Assembly (NCBI GenBank): GCA_017961625.1 | Contig: JAGCWY010000083.1 | Coordinates: 1-15,288, forward strand | Length of the DNA stretch: 15,288 nt | DNA from: Ruminococcus sp. | GTDB taxonomy: Bacteria > Bacillota > Clostridia > Oscillospirales > Ruminococcaceae | Direction: 5' to 3' | Shown: in pieces, positions 6,071-13,381 of the stretch | Numbering within the stretch: position 1 is the stretch's first letter | Layout: every line of letters starts with the position of its first letter | Position numbers and translations under genes: made by a program | Notes under the pieces: model-generated | Seen by the model: only the letters and a program-made list of their open reading frames with translations | What the model was told of the DNA's origin: nothing | Database searches by the model: none

Positions 6071-7630
6071 TTACTTCTTCTTTGACTTCTTTATATTCTT
6101 TTCATCTGCTTTTTCGGCAGCTTCCTCAACAGCCTCGATAACGTCATCGAGGTCGTCATCATCATCGTCTCCGTCATCAGCTCTTGCAACCTTTTTCTTA
6201 TTGTCACTCAAAATCGCTGAAATAAATGCAACAGCAAGATAAAAGGCAAATATAAGCATTTCAAAAACGATAATATATTTAAGAGCAACACTTAACGCCT
6301 GACTGATACCTGCTGACACAGATTTTGTTGCAGGAGCAAGGACAGTATAAGCATTAGCAAACTGAACGTTCTCAAAATAATCATTAGCAGTCTTTTCAGT
6401 AAGGTCAACGATATCATTAACCTTCTTATTGAGAGCTGCAAGGTCTGCTTCTGCCTTTTCAATATTAGCATTTGAGCTTGATTTGTTGGACTTGAGGGCG
6501 TCACGTCTCGACTCGTAGAACTTTATATCTTGTTTTGTCTGTGCAAGTAAAGCTTCAACGGTAGTCTTCTGCTTGAACATCGCGTCATACTGTTCTGAAT
6601 GAACTGTAGACTCCACATCTGCTGTTTCACCGTACACAGTGATTTGATCCTTTATATACTTATCAATGGAAGCGTCAAGAGCCTTTACGCGCTCCTCGTA
6701 CTCGTCCCTTTCACGGGTCATATTCTCTATCCTGTATTCGTAGTATGCAATAGCAACATTCTTGTTCTTTGTAACATTATTTACAGAGATATAAGATGAT
6801 ATCCTGTCAAGATCAATGCTGGTAACCGTCTTTATATACTCGGAAAGATCATTGAAAGTATAACCTGTCACACTAGAACGAAATGCTGTATTATCCTCCT
6901 CGTCAAGTTCGTTAAGGTAACTTCTCAATGCTCTGAGTGAATCCTTGTAAAGATCAACCTGCTGAGCATAATCATAACTGTCAGAATCAACAGCGGTAAC
7001 TGCTGCCCCGAGGGGCTTGTTGAAACCGTAGAGCTGATAGAAATAATCGCTGTAACAATCAAGAAGGGTATTGAGCAGCTCAGCTCCTGTATTCTTATCA
7101 AAGCCTGCACTGCCGTAATCAAAGATGACAGTGTATTTCGTAGGATAATACTTTACATCGAGCATTTCCTGTGCTGCCGAGAGAACACCACTTGAAGCCT
7201 TGTCCATTACACTGTTGTAAACCTTGAACTTATCATAAGCGTCCTGAGGTATTATATACTGGAACCTGATGTTGGATCTTACACTTTCCAGCATTTCAAG
7301 GTCGATACCCATTTCTGTAAGAGCCATTTCTATGACCTTAGGGCTCTTAACGGTCTCTATGTCGAACTTCCCACCTTTTTTGGGATCGAGCCCCTGCTCT
7401 ATTCCATCATAGGTAAAGCTTATGATAGCCTGTGCAGGATTGCTGCTTGAAAAAGTTTTCAGTGCTGACAATGAAAAAACAGCAAGACCGGCTATTATCG
7501 CCAGAACTATCCATAAAGCAAAAAATCTTTTAAGCTGCTTGAAAATAGCCGAAAAAGTTAGTATAACCTCGTTTTTATCTTCCTGATTTTTAATCGTGAT
7601 ATTGAGATCACGTCCATTATTCTTAGCCAT
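6071..7630 (-). CDS. Wzz-like polysaccharide chain-length determinant / copolymerase
   Basis: The 519-residue product has the layout of polysaccharide copolymerases: a cytoplasmic N-terminus (1-35), first membrane helix about 36-56 (FFALWIVLAIIAGLAVFSLSAL), a long external region (57-448) with helical, coiled-coil-like stretches (about 285-420), and a second membrane helix about 450-475. Such proteins set the length of exported polysaccharides. The proline motif usually found just before the second helix is reduced to a single APA, and no tyrosine-kinase partner lies nearby, so the family call is moderate. The cytoplasmic tail (477-519) is odd: a poly-Asp run (485-496), then an Ala/Glu helix ending in KNIKKSKKK, similar in character to the tail of the YfhO-like protein. 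ATG is preceded by GGAGG. It has its own promoter and its own terminator. Confidence 0.7.
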   Translation of the reverse strand: MAKNNGRDLNITIKNQEDKNEVILTFSAIFKQLKRFFALWIVLAIIAGLAVFSLSALKTFSSSNPAQAIISFTYDGIEQGLDPKKGGKFDIETVKSPKVIEMALTEMGIDLEMLESVRSNIRFQYIIPQDAYDKFKVYNSVMDKASSGVLSAAQEMLDVKYYPTKYTVIFDYGSAGFDKNTGAELLNTLLDCYSDYFYQLYGFNKPLGAAVTAVDSDSYDYAQQVDLYKDSLRALRSYLNELDEEDNTAFRSSVTGYTFNDLSEYIKTVTSIDLDRISSYISVNNVTKNKNVAIAYYEYRIENMTRERDEYEERVKALDASIDKYIKDQITVYGETADVESTVHSEQYDAMFKQKTTVEALLAQTKQDIKFYESRRDALKSNKSSSNANIEKAEADLAALNKKVNDIVDLTEKTANDYFENVQFANAYTVLAPATKSVSAGISQALSVALKYIIVFEMLIFAFYLAVAFISAILSDNKKKVARADDGDDDDDDLDDVIEAVEEAAEKADEKNIKKSKKK

Positions 7631-7687
7631 TTTAACCTCCGATTATTATACATTAGTCAGTTTACGGCAGAATACGCCATAAAGATA

Positions 7688-7716
7688 ATTATATCACTAA
7701 ATGGATACAACGTCAA
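7688..7716 (-). promoter_or_regulatory. Sigma-A promoter of the Wzz-like gene, extended -10
   Basis: Minus strand TTGACG (7716-7711), 17-base spacer, TATAAT (7693-7688) preceded by TGA. Leader of about 50 bases to the ATG at 7630. It sits between glmM and the Wzz-like gene, so the two are separate units apart from any readthrough. Confidence 0.88.
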
Positions 7717-7732
7717 TAGCAGGATAACTGTT

Positions 7733-7771
7733 CCGGGAACTGGTTTGTTTTCGCAAAACCGCACTTCCCGG
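7733..7771 (-). terminator. Imperfect hairpin after glmM, possible terminator
   Basis: CCGGGAA (7733-7739) pairs with TTCCCGG (7765-7771); inside, GTTTT (7747-7751) pairs with AAAAC (7755-7759) around CGC. It lies 28 bases beyond the glmM stop. No T-run follows on the minus strand, so it may instead be a 3'-end stabilising structure. Confidence 0.5.
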
Positions 7772-7798
7772 TATTATATCATAATGTCCCGCCGCTGA

Positions 7799-9184
7799 TT
7801 ATGCCATATGGCCTTTTGCTCTAATAACATCAACGACTCTGTCAACACAGCTGCGACATACAGCCTCGTCCTCAGCCTCTACCATAACTCTCACAAGAGG
7901 CTCTGTACCACTCTCGCGGACAAGTATTCTTCCTGAATCGCCCAGCTCTGCTGCGACCTTGTCCACCTCTGCACGTACATCAGGGTCTGCCTGAGCAGCA
8001 GCCTTGTCCTTTACCTTAACGTTTTCAAGGACCTGAGGATATACCGTAAAGGGAGCAGCAAGCTCGCTGAGCTTCTTCTGTCTTGACATTATTACCTGCA
8101 TTATCTTGAGACTGGTGAGGATACCGTCGCCTGTAGAGGCATACTTGGAGAATATGATATGTCCCGACTGTTCGCCGCCGATGCAGCAGCCGTGCTCCTT
8201 CATGTATTCATATACGTACTTGTCGCCAACAGCTGTCTTTGCGTATTCAACGCCTATCTCGTCAAAGGCTCTGTAAAGACCGAAGTTGGACATTACTGTA
8301 GTAACGACTGTATTGTTTATGAGCTTTCCACGCTCCTTCATATATCTTCCGTATATGTAAAGGATATGGTCGCCTGTGATAACATTGCCCTTTTCGTCCA
8401 CGCAGAGGCATCTGTCAGCATCGCCGTCATAAGCAAAGCCTGCGTCCAGCCCCTTCTCCACTACGAATTTCTGGAGTCCCTCAATATGTGTGGAGCCTGC
8501 ATTGTTGTTGATATTTATACCTGTAGGCTCAGCGTTGATAACGTAGGTCTCAGCGCCGAGAGCTTCAAATACTGATTTTGCTATATTCCATGCTGCGCCA
8601 TTAGCACAGTCAAGACCTATCTTCATTCCTCTAAATGAGTACATTCCAAGGGATATAAGATAACCGAGATAGCGGTTTCTTCCTGATACGTAATCAACAC
8701 TCTTGCCTATTTTCTCGCCGTGAGCAAAGGGGACCTCCTCCCACTTCTGACCAAAAGCCTCAAGCTTGCCGTCAAGGTAAGCTTCAACGAGGTCTATCAC
8801 CTCGTCCTCCATTTTCTCGCCCTGACCGTTAATGAGCTTTATACCGTTGTCATAGTAAGGATTGTGGCTTGCGGAGATCATGATACCGCAGTCAAAGCTG
8901 TCAACTCTTGATATATATGCGACAGATGGCGTAGTAGTAACGTGGAGAAGGTATGCGTCCGCACCGGAAGCGGTAAGACCGCCTACCAGCGAGTATTCGA
9001 ACATATAGCTCGAACGGCGTGTATCCTTTCCTATAACTATACGCGCAGCGCCGTCGTCACCGTTTCTTCTTTTGAGTTCCCCGTAGTACCAGCCCAGAAA
9101 ACGTCCTACTCTGTAGGCGTGATCTGCTGTAAGGTTTTCGTTTGCTGTTCCTCTGAATCCATCAGTTCCGAAATATTTTCCCAC
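7799..9184 (-). CDS. glmM: Phosphoglucosamine mutase
   Basis: GlmM converts glucosamine-6-phosphate to glucosamine-1-phosphate in the cytoplasm, the step before UDP-GlcNAc for peptidoglycan and envelope glycans. The 461-residue product has all four domain signatures: KYFGTDGFRG (3-12), the phosphoserine loop ISASHNPYYDNGIK (103-116, active S106), the metal loop YDGDADR (252-258, D253/D255/D257), the sugar-binding GEQSGH (337-342) and the phosphate-binding RESGTEPLVRVM (423-434). Length is typical (about 445-460). The start is GTG at 9184-9182, with AAGGAG nine bases upstream and no in-frame ATG before it; MGKYFGTDG is the usual N-terminus. It has its own promoter and faces yfhO across a divergent intergenic region. 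No glmS or cdaA neighbours are present in the window. Confidence 0.97.
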   Translation of the reverse strand: MGKYFGTDGFRGTANENLTADHAYRVGRFLGWYYGELKRRNGDDGAARIVIGKDTRRSSYMFEYSLVGGLTASGADAYLLHVTTTPSVAYISRVDSFDCGIMISASHNPYYDNGIKLINGQGEKMEDEVIDLVEAYLDGKLEAFGQKWEEVPFAHGEKIGKSVDYVSGRNRYLGYLISLGMYSFRGMKIGLDCANGAAWNIAKSVFEALGAETYVINAEPTGININNNAGSTHIEGLQKFVVEKGLDAGFAYDGDADRCLCVDEKGNVITGDHILYIYGRYMKERGKLINNTVVTTVMSNFGLYRAFDEIGVEYAKTAVGDKYVYEYMKEHGCCIGGEQSGHIIFSKYASTGDGILTSLKIMQVIMSRQKKLSELAAPFTVYPQVLENVKVKDKAAAQADPDVRAEVDKVAAELGDSGRILVRESGTEPLVRVMVEAEDEAVCRSCVDRVVDVIRAKGHMA

Positions 9185-9249
9185 TTTATTAAATCTCCTT
9201 ATAACCAGTTTTTATACTGAAAGTCCTTCCTCGGACCAACAGTGATTTA

Positions 9250-9278
9250 ATTATAGCACTTTGTACAACAAACGTCAA
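9250..9278 (-). promoter_or_regulatory. Sigma-A promoter of glmM, extended -10
   Basis: Minus strand TTGACG (9278-9273), 17-base spacer, TATAAT (9255-9250) preceded by TGC. Leader of about 58 bases containing a small hairpin (GGTCC with GGAC(T), about 9222-9237). Confidence 0.88.
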
Positions 9279-9298
9279 TGCTTTTCGTGAAATTGTTC

Positions 9299-9316
9299 TT
9301 AATTAATATTAATTAA
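9299..9316. repeat. 18-bp perfect AT-only palindrome in the divergent promoter region
   Basis: TTAATTAATATTAATTAA reads the same on both strands. It lies 21 bases upstream of the glmM -35 box, where an UP element or a regulator would act. All A/T, so chance is easier than for a mixed sequence. Confidence 0.6.
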
Positions 9317-9380
9317 TGTATATAGTGACATAAAAAATACTTCCCCTATATTATACGTATCATACAGTCAAAACTCTCAG

Positions 9381-9416
9381 GTATTTCCAAAAATTTTCAC
9401 GTATTTAAAAATTTTC
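9381..9416 (+). repeat. Two near-identical tandem copies upstream of the yfhO promoter
   Basis: GTATTTCCAAAAATTTTC at 9381-9398 is followed by GTATTTAAAAATTTTC at 9401-9416, differing by a two-base CC. They lie 22-57 bases upstream of the yfhO -35 box; A/T tracts in this position often act as UP elements, or this could be a paired regulator site. Confidence 0.5.
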
Positions 9417-9437
9417 CTTCCGAGGAGCAATTTTCTA

Positions 9438-9466
9438 TTGCAAAAGATAAATATTTGTAGTATAAT
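9438..9466 (+). promoter_or_regulatory. Sigma-A promoter of the yfhO-family gene
   Basis: TTGCAA (9438-9443), 17-base spacer, TATAAT (9461-9466). Unlike the other promoters here it has no TG in the extended -10 position. Leader of about 56 bases, ending in AAAAGGAGG at 9513-9521. Confidence 0.8.
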
Positions 9467-9528
9467 AAAAAATAGTATAAAATCGGGTATTATGGCTAAA
9501 TGCGCCCGAATCAAAAGGAGGAACAAAA

Positions 9529-12500
9529 TTGGCTAAGTCAAAAGCTACGGGCACAAAGTCCAAGAACAGTGCTGCCCGCAACAAGATCGGCAGTACCAAG
9601 CCAGCCGTTACAGCCGCAGACATCATAGCCGAGAAGAACGGCAGAAAAATGAAGCCCTATGTGTATATCGCTTCATTCCTGATACCATTTCTTCTGACAT
9701 TCGTGTCATACATTGGTTTTGATGTTTATCCATTTGGCGAACGCTCGGTCCTGACTCTTGACCTCAACGGTCAGTATATTTACTACTTTGAAGCACTAAG
9801 AGATGCATTCTGGGGTGACGGAAGCATTTTCTACAGCTGGAGCAGAAACCTTTCCGGAGGCTTCATGGGTATCATAGGATACTATCTTGCCAGCCCATTT
9901 ACCCTTATAGTTATGCTGCTTCCGAGAAAGATGATACTCGAAAGCGTAATGATAATGCAGATGACAAAGGTCGGTACAGCAGGTCTCACCTTCTGTGTAT
10001 ACGCGCAGAAGTCCAAGAAGCTGAGACCGCTCCAGTCTGTCATGTTCTCCACTATGTATGCTATGATGGCTTACGTCGTTATCCAGCTCATAGACCCCAT
10101 GTGGATCGACGGGCCAGTATTTCTTCCGCTGATAATACTTGGTGTGGAATACCTTGTAGATGACGGACGGAAGATAAACTACATCATACCCACAGCGCTG
10201 ATGTTCATCGCCAACTTCTATATCGGCTACATGATAGCCTTTTTCATTGCCCTTTACTTCTTCTACTATGTATTCTTCGGAACAAACAGGAAGTTCAAGG
10301 ACATAACTGAATATTTCAAGGTATTCGTAAGAATGGGCATATCCACGGCGGTAGTCCTGATGTGCAGCCTTATAATGATACTGCCAGTATACAACGCTCT
10401 TGCACTGGGTAAGTTCGACTTCTCACAGCCCGACTACAGCTACAAGGCAATGTTCAATCCCCTCGAACTGATACCGTGTCTGCTGCCAAACCAGTACTAC
10501 TCCGTAAACGTTGACGAGGGCACACGCTACTATGGACGTCCTGAGATATACTGCGGCGTGCTCACCTTCGTGCTTATACCTCTGTTCTTCATGAACAAGA
10601 AGATAAAGGTAAACAAGAAGATCGGCTACGGTCTCCTTTCCTTCGTACTCCTTTTCAGTATGTACGTAAAGCCCATAAACATGATGTGGCACGGTGGTCA
10701 GGATCCTAACTGGCTCCCCTACAGATATTCCTTCCTGCTCTCATTTGTATTCGTATCAATGGCAGCGGATATCTTCTCACACCTTGAGGGCTATAAGCTG
10801 TCCGCACTCAGTACGGGCATATCGGCGTCTGTCATCGGTATACTGACACTGTTATTCTGTGCAATGATGAAGAAATTCAACTACAGTCAGGAAAAATACC
10901 CTTATGTAGCTATCCTGCCCTACAAGGACAAGATGAACCGCGGCTCGGATTCGTGGGAAGAGCTCTGGCTCGGAACTATTGCATTCGGACTTATACTCGG
11001 CGCGATATACCTTATAGGCGTTTACTGGTACAGCCATTCCAAGACCTCAAAGGCAAGGAACGCCATAACTGTGGCAATGGCTTGTCTCATATTCTTTGAA
11101 ACAGGCTACAACTGCTATGACTCCTTCAGAAAGATATTCAAGGAAGTCGGAAACTCCGACCGCAGCACATACACAGATATAATGACAGCTCCCAACGTCG
11201 TAAAGGAGCTTGAAAAGCGCGACGGAGGCTTCTACCGCGCGGAAAAGACCTTCAACCGAATGGTAAACGACGATCTCGCCTACGGTCTTAAAGGTATATC
11301 TCACTCCAGCTCGGTAATGAACTCAAGAGCTATCACCTTCATAGAAACAATGGGTTACTTCACTCAGAGCTTCGAGTCCAAGTACGAGGGCTGTAACCCT
11401 GTTGCAGATTCGATACTCGGCATAAAGTACGTCCTTGACGACAAGAACAGACGTCCCACTGGAAGTGAGATGCTCGATTCCTCTTATAAATACTTCTTCT
11501 CAGCCGAGTACAAAAAGGATCACGACGTACCTGCTTCTATGGATATCTACGAGAATCCCAACGCACTCGGCATCGGATATATGGCAAATGCAGATATCCT
11601 CAAACTCACCGCACTCGGTAACGACAATCCCTTCAATAGTCTAAACAACTTCCTCAGCGCTATGGCAGGAAGCACAACAGACTTTGCAAACCTCACACCG
11701 AGACAGTACTACGTTCCGTTTGACTATACCGTAAAGTACGACGATACAAAGGTATACCTCCACGACTACAACAACAATGGCACTATCCATGACTGCTACG
11801 AAGCCTTTGCAGGCGTTGACGACGCAGTTGTAAACGTTGACGTTACTGTTCCCAAGTCCGGAAACATCTATATGCACCTCGGCTCGGAAATGAGAAAGCA
11901 GGTCAACGTATGGGTCGGCGTAAAGGACAGCGACGGCATATATAAGGGACAGAAGTCCGGAACCACCAACTATGATGGCTATGGCACCTACTTCAATACC
12001 AATTCATCGCCTATCGTAAGAATGGGTCCATTCGAAGAGGGAGACGAGGTCGAGATCAGACTTACCATACCGCCTACAGGCGATCACGGTCGGTATACCG
12101 GAAGCAACGAATATATGATGGTAAGAAAGAACGCTGGTTTCAACTTCTACTACCTCGACGAGGAAGCATTTAAAGAAGACATCGCGAAGCTTCAGGACAA
12201 CTCCTGGAACCTCGATATGAGCAAGACCAACGACAGATACCTTATAGGCGATGTTGACGCATCAGACGGTGAAATACTCATGACCTCGATTCCCTACGAG
12301 CCTGGCTGGGAGGTAAAGATCGACGGAAAGACAGTACAGAGCCAGATACTCGAGGAAAAGAACGAAGAAACCGGAAAGGTGACACTCCGCAATGACAGTG
12401 GTGCAGAAGGCGCAGTCATCGTACTCGGCACTCTCATGGGAATCCGCGTTCCCGCAGGACACCACACCGTATCAATGAAGTATACTCCTCCCGGCTTCAA

Positions 12501-12936
12501 CATTGGAGTATTAACGCTTATACTCGGTATAATCCTTCTTGTGCTCTTCTATATGTACGACAGGAAGCACAATAAGGTCATCGCAGACAAAAAGAAAACA
12601 AAAGAGCTCATAAAGAGCGGCGAGGCTGACAAGATAGCCAAGGAAGCCGAAAAGGTAAATGATACCACCAACAAAAAGGTGGAGATAATCAAGTCCAAGG
12701 GCGCTGTCGCCGAGGAGCCTCTCAAAAAAGCTAAGGATTCTGCCGAGGAAGCAGAAGAGGAAGCCGAAGAACTCGTGAGCGAGGCAATCGATAAGGCTGA
12801 GGACGCTGTCGATAAGGCAGCAGATATAGCCGAAGACATCAAGAAAAAGGCAGAAGAAGCCGCTGAGACTGTTGTGGAATCAACAGAAAGCGCAGTCGAA
12901 AGCGTTCTTGAAGAAGCCAAAAAGAAGAAAAAGTAA
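9529..12936 (+). CDS. YfhO-family multi-span membrane protein, GT-C-like glycosyltransferase candidate
   Basis: The 1135-residue protein has a basic cytoplasmic N-terminus (1-42), a first helix (43-62), then an external loop with D65, D78 in LTLDLNGQY and many aromatic residues, about a dozen more helices up to about 525, a large external domain (about 530-985), a last helix (about 988-1009) and a 126-residue charged tail. NWLPYRYSFLLSF (394-406) matches the conserved core of YfhO proteins. In B. subtilis YfhO, with CsbB, is needed for GlcNAc decoration of lipoteichoic acid; lipid-linked sugar would be the donor. No CsbB-like gene is present in the window. The start is TTG, chosen because AAAAGGAGG lies seven bases before it and the product begins MAKSK; no better ATG lies upstream in frame. 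The tail (1010-1135) is Ala/Glu/Lys-rich, predicted helical, and ends in KKKKK. Exact acceptor unknown. Confidence 0.9.
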   Translation: MAKSKATGTKSKNSAARNKIGSTKPAVTAADIIAEKNGRKMKPYVYIASFLIPFLLTFVSYIGFDVYPFGERSVLTLDLNGQYIYYFEALRDAFWGDGSIFYSWSRNLSGGFMGIIGYYLASPFTLIVMLLPRKMILESVMIMQMTKVGTAGLTFCVYAQKSKKLRPLQSVMFSTMYAMMAYVVIQLIDPMWIDGPVFLPLIILGVEYLVDDGRKINYIIPTALMFIANFYIGYMIAFFIALYFFYYVFFGTNRKFKDITEYFKVFVRMGISTAVVLMCSLIMILPVYNALALGKFDFSQPDYSYKAMFNPLELIPCLLPNQYYSVNVDEGTRYYGRPEIYCGVLTFVLIPLFFMNKKIKVNKKIGYGLLSFVLLFSMYVKPINMMWHGGQDPNWLPYRYSFLLSFVFVSMAADIFSHLEGYKLSALSTGISASVIGILTLLFCAMMKKFNYSQEKYPYVAILPYKDKMNRGSDSWEELWLGTIAFGLILGAIYLIGVYWYSHSKTSKARNAITVAMACLIFFETGYNCYDSFRKIFKEVGNSDRSTYTDIMTAPNVVKELEKRDGGFYRAEKTFNRMVNDDLAYGLKGISHSSSVMNSRAITFIETMGYFTQSFESKYEGCNPVADSILGIKYVLDDKNRRPTGSEMLDSSYKYFFSAEYKKDHDVPASMDIYENPNALGIGYMANADILKLTALGNDNPFNSLNNFLSAMAGSTTDFANLTPRQYYVPFDYTVKYDDTKVYLHDYNNNGTIHDCYEAFAGVDDAVVNVDVTVPKSGNIYMHLGSEMRKQVNVWVGVKDSDGIYKGQKSGTTNYDGYGTYFNTNSSPIVRMGPFEEGDEVEIRLTIPPTGDHGRYTGSNEYMMVRKNAGFNFYYLDEEAFKEDIAKLQDNSWNLDMSKTNDRYLIGDVDASDGEILMTSIPYEPGWEVKIDGKTVQSQILEEKNEETGKVTLRNDSGAEGAVIVLGTLMGIRVPAGHHTVSMKYTPPGFNIGVLTLILGIILLVLFYMYDRKHNKVIADKKKTKELIKSGEADKIAKEAEKVNDTTNKKVEIIKSKGAVAEEPLKKAKDSAEEAEEEAEELVSEAIDKAEDAVDKAADIAEDIKKKAEEAAETVVESTESAVESVLEEAKKKKK

Positions 12937-12943
12937 GCTCTTC

Positions 12944-12970
12944 AGCCCCTGCAATTGCAGGGGCTTTTTT
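12944..12970 (+). terminator. Rho-independent terminator of the yfhO-family gene
   Basis: A 22-base perfect palindrome at 12944-12965 (AGCCCCTGCAA and its complement), forming a 9-bp stem with AATT loop, followed by six T (12965-12970). Begins 8 bases after the stop codon. Confidence 0.95.
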
Positions 12971-12971
12971 A

Positions 12972-13235
12972 CCCTATCGTTTTTCGGTATCCAATCGAGA
13001 ACCTATGCAGGCATCGCCCCTACAGGCTGAGCCATAAAAAAAGGTGCATAAAAAATAACAAAATGAAGAACCTAATTATTAACATATTATTTCTGAAACA
13101 ATTTTTTTATTCTAAATCGTAACACTTTAAGCTAATTAAAGCAAATATTATAAAATAATAACACAAAAGAAACATAACCGCCCGTTTTACGCCGATTTAA
13201 TTGGCATTTGTACTAATTATCCTACCAATATTTCT
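12972..13235. other. Gene-free AT-rich stretch with a possible interspersed-repeat remnant
   Basis: No reading frame of coding quality is visible. Near its left end 13007-13026 reads GCAGGCATCGCCCCTACAGG, much richer in GC than its surroundings; I recall GTAGGGGCGATGCC-like intergenic repeats in Ruminococcaceae, so this may be a decayed copy. The rest (13030-13200) is AT-rich and shows no clear promoter or structure. Confidence 0.4.
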
Positions 13236-13253
13236 ATGCAACATTTGTTGCAT
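13236..13253. promoter_or_regulatory. Inverted repeat upstream of the GH5 promoter, candidate activator site
   Basis: ATGCAAC-ATTT-GTTGCAT is a perfect 7-bp inverted repeat. Its centre is about 59 bases upstream of the predicted transcription start, a common activator position, and another TGCA follows at 13256-13259. The regulator is unknown. Confidence 0.45.
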
Positions 13254-13268
13254 TTTGCACAAACCATA

Positions 13269-13297
13269 TTGACATTTTTCTACAAATATGCTAAACT
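13269..13297 (+). promoter_or_regulatory. Sigma-A promoter of the GH5 gene, weak -10 with TG extension
   Basis: Perfect -35 TTGACA (13269-13274), 17-base spacer, TAAACT (13292-13297), 4/6 to consensus, helped by TGC directly before it. Predicted start near 13304, giving a leader of about 78 bases. Confidence 0.7.
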
Positions 13298-13311
13298 AAA
13301 AGTGTCAAAAG

Positions 13312-13373
13312 CTTTATGGCCTCTGCACTGGACCATAAAGATCAAAACCTAAACTAACAATATTTTAGGGAGG
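13312..13373 (+). promoter_or_regulatory. Structured 5' leader of the GH5 gene: two hairpins, second overlaps the ribosome binding site
   Basis: The first hairpin is CTTTATGG (13312-13319) with CCATAAAG (13333-13340), an 8-bp perfect stem, possibly extended by CC/GG with one bulge. The second, weaker one is CCTAAA (13348-13353) with TTTAGG (13364-13369), which takes in the first bases of the AGGGAGG ribosome binding site (13367-13373). Confidence 0.45.
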
Positions 13374-13381
13374 AAAATATC

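Noticed and set aside
9185..9249. Riboswitch or glmS-type ribozyme in the glmM leader
   Set aside because: The leader is about 58 bases with only one small hairpin, too short for known ribozyme or riboswitch structures.
9350..9371. Minus-strand TATAAT with TTGACT-like box upstream of glmM
   Set aside because: The spacer is only 10 bases, far too short for sigma-A; the promoter at 9250-9278 is better placed.
9492..9536. Fourteen-codon basic leader frame (MAKCARIKRRNKIG) overlapping the TTG start of the yfhO-family gene
   Set aside because: No ribosome binding site precedes its ATG and its end simply runs through the real site and start; probably chance.
12549..12920. Minus-strand Ser/Ala-rich frame of 123 codons
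   Set aside because: It mirrors the low-complexity Ala/Glu tail of the YfhO-like protein and has no ribosome binding site.
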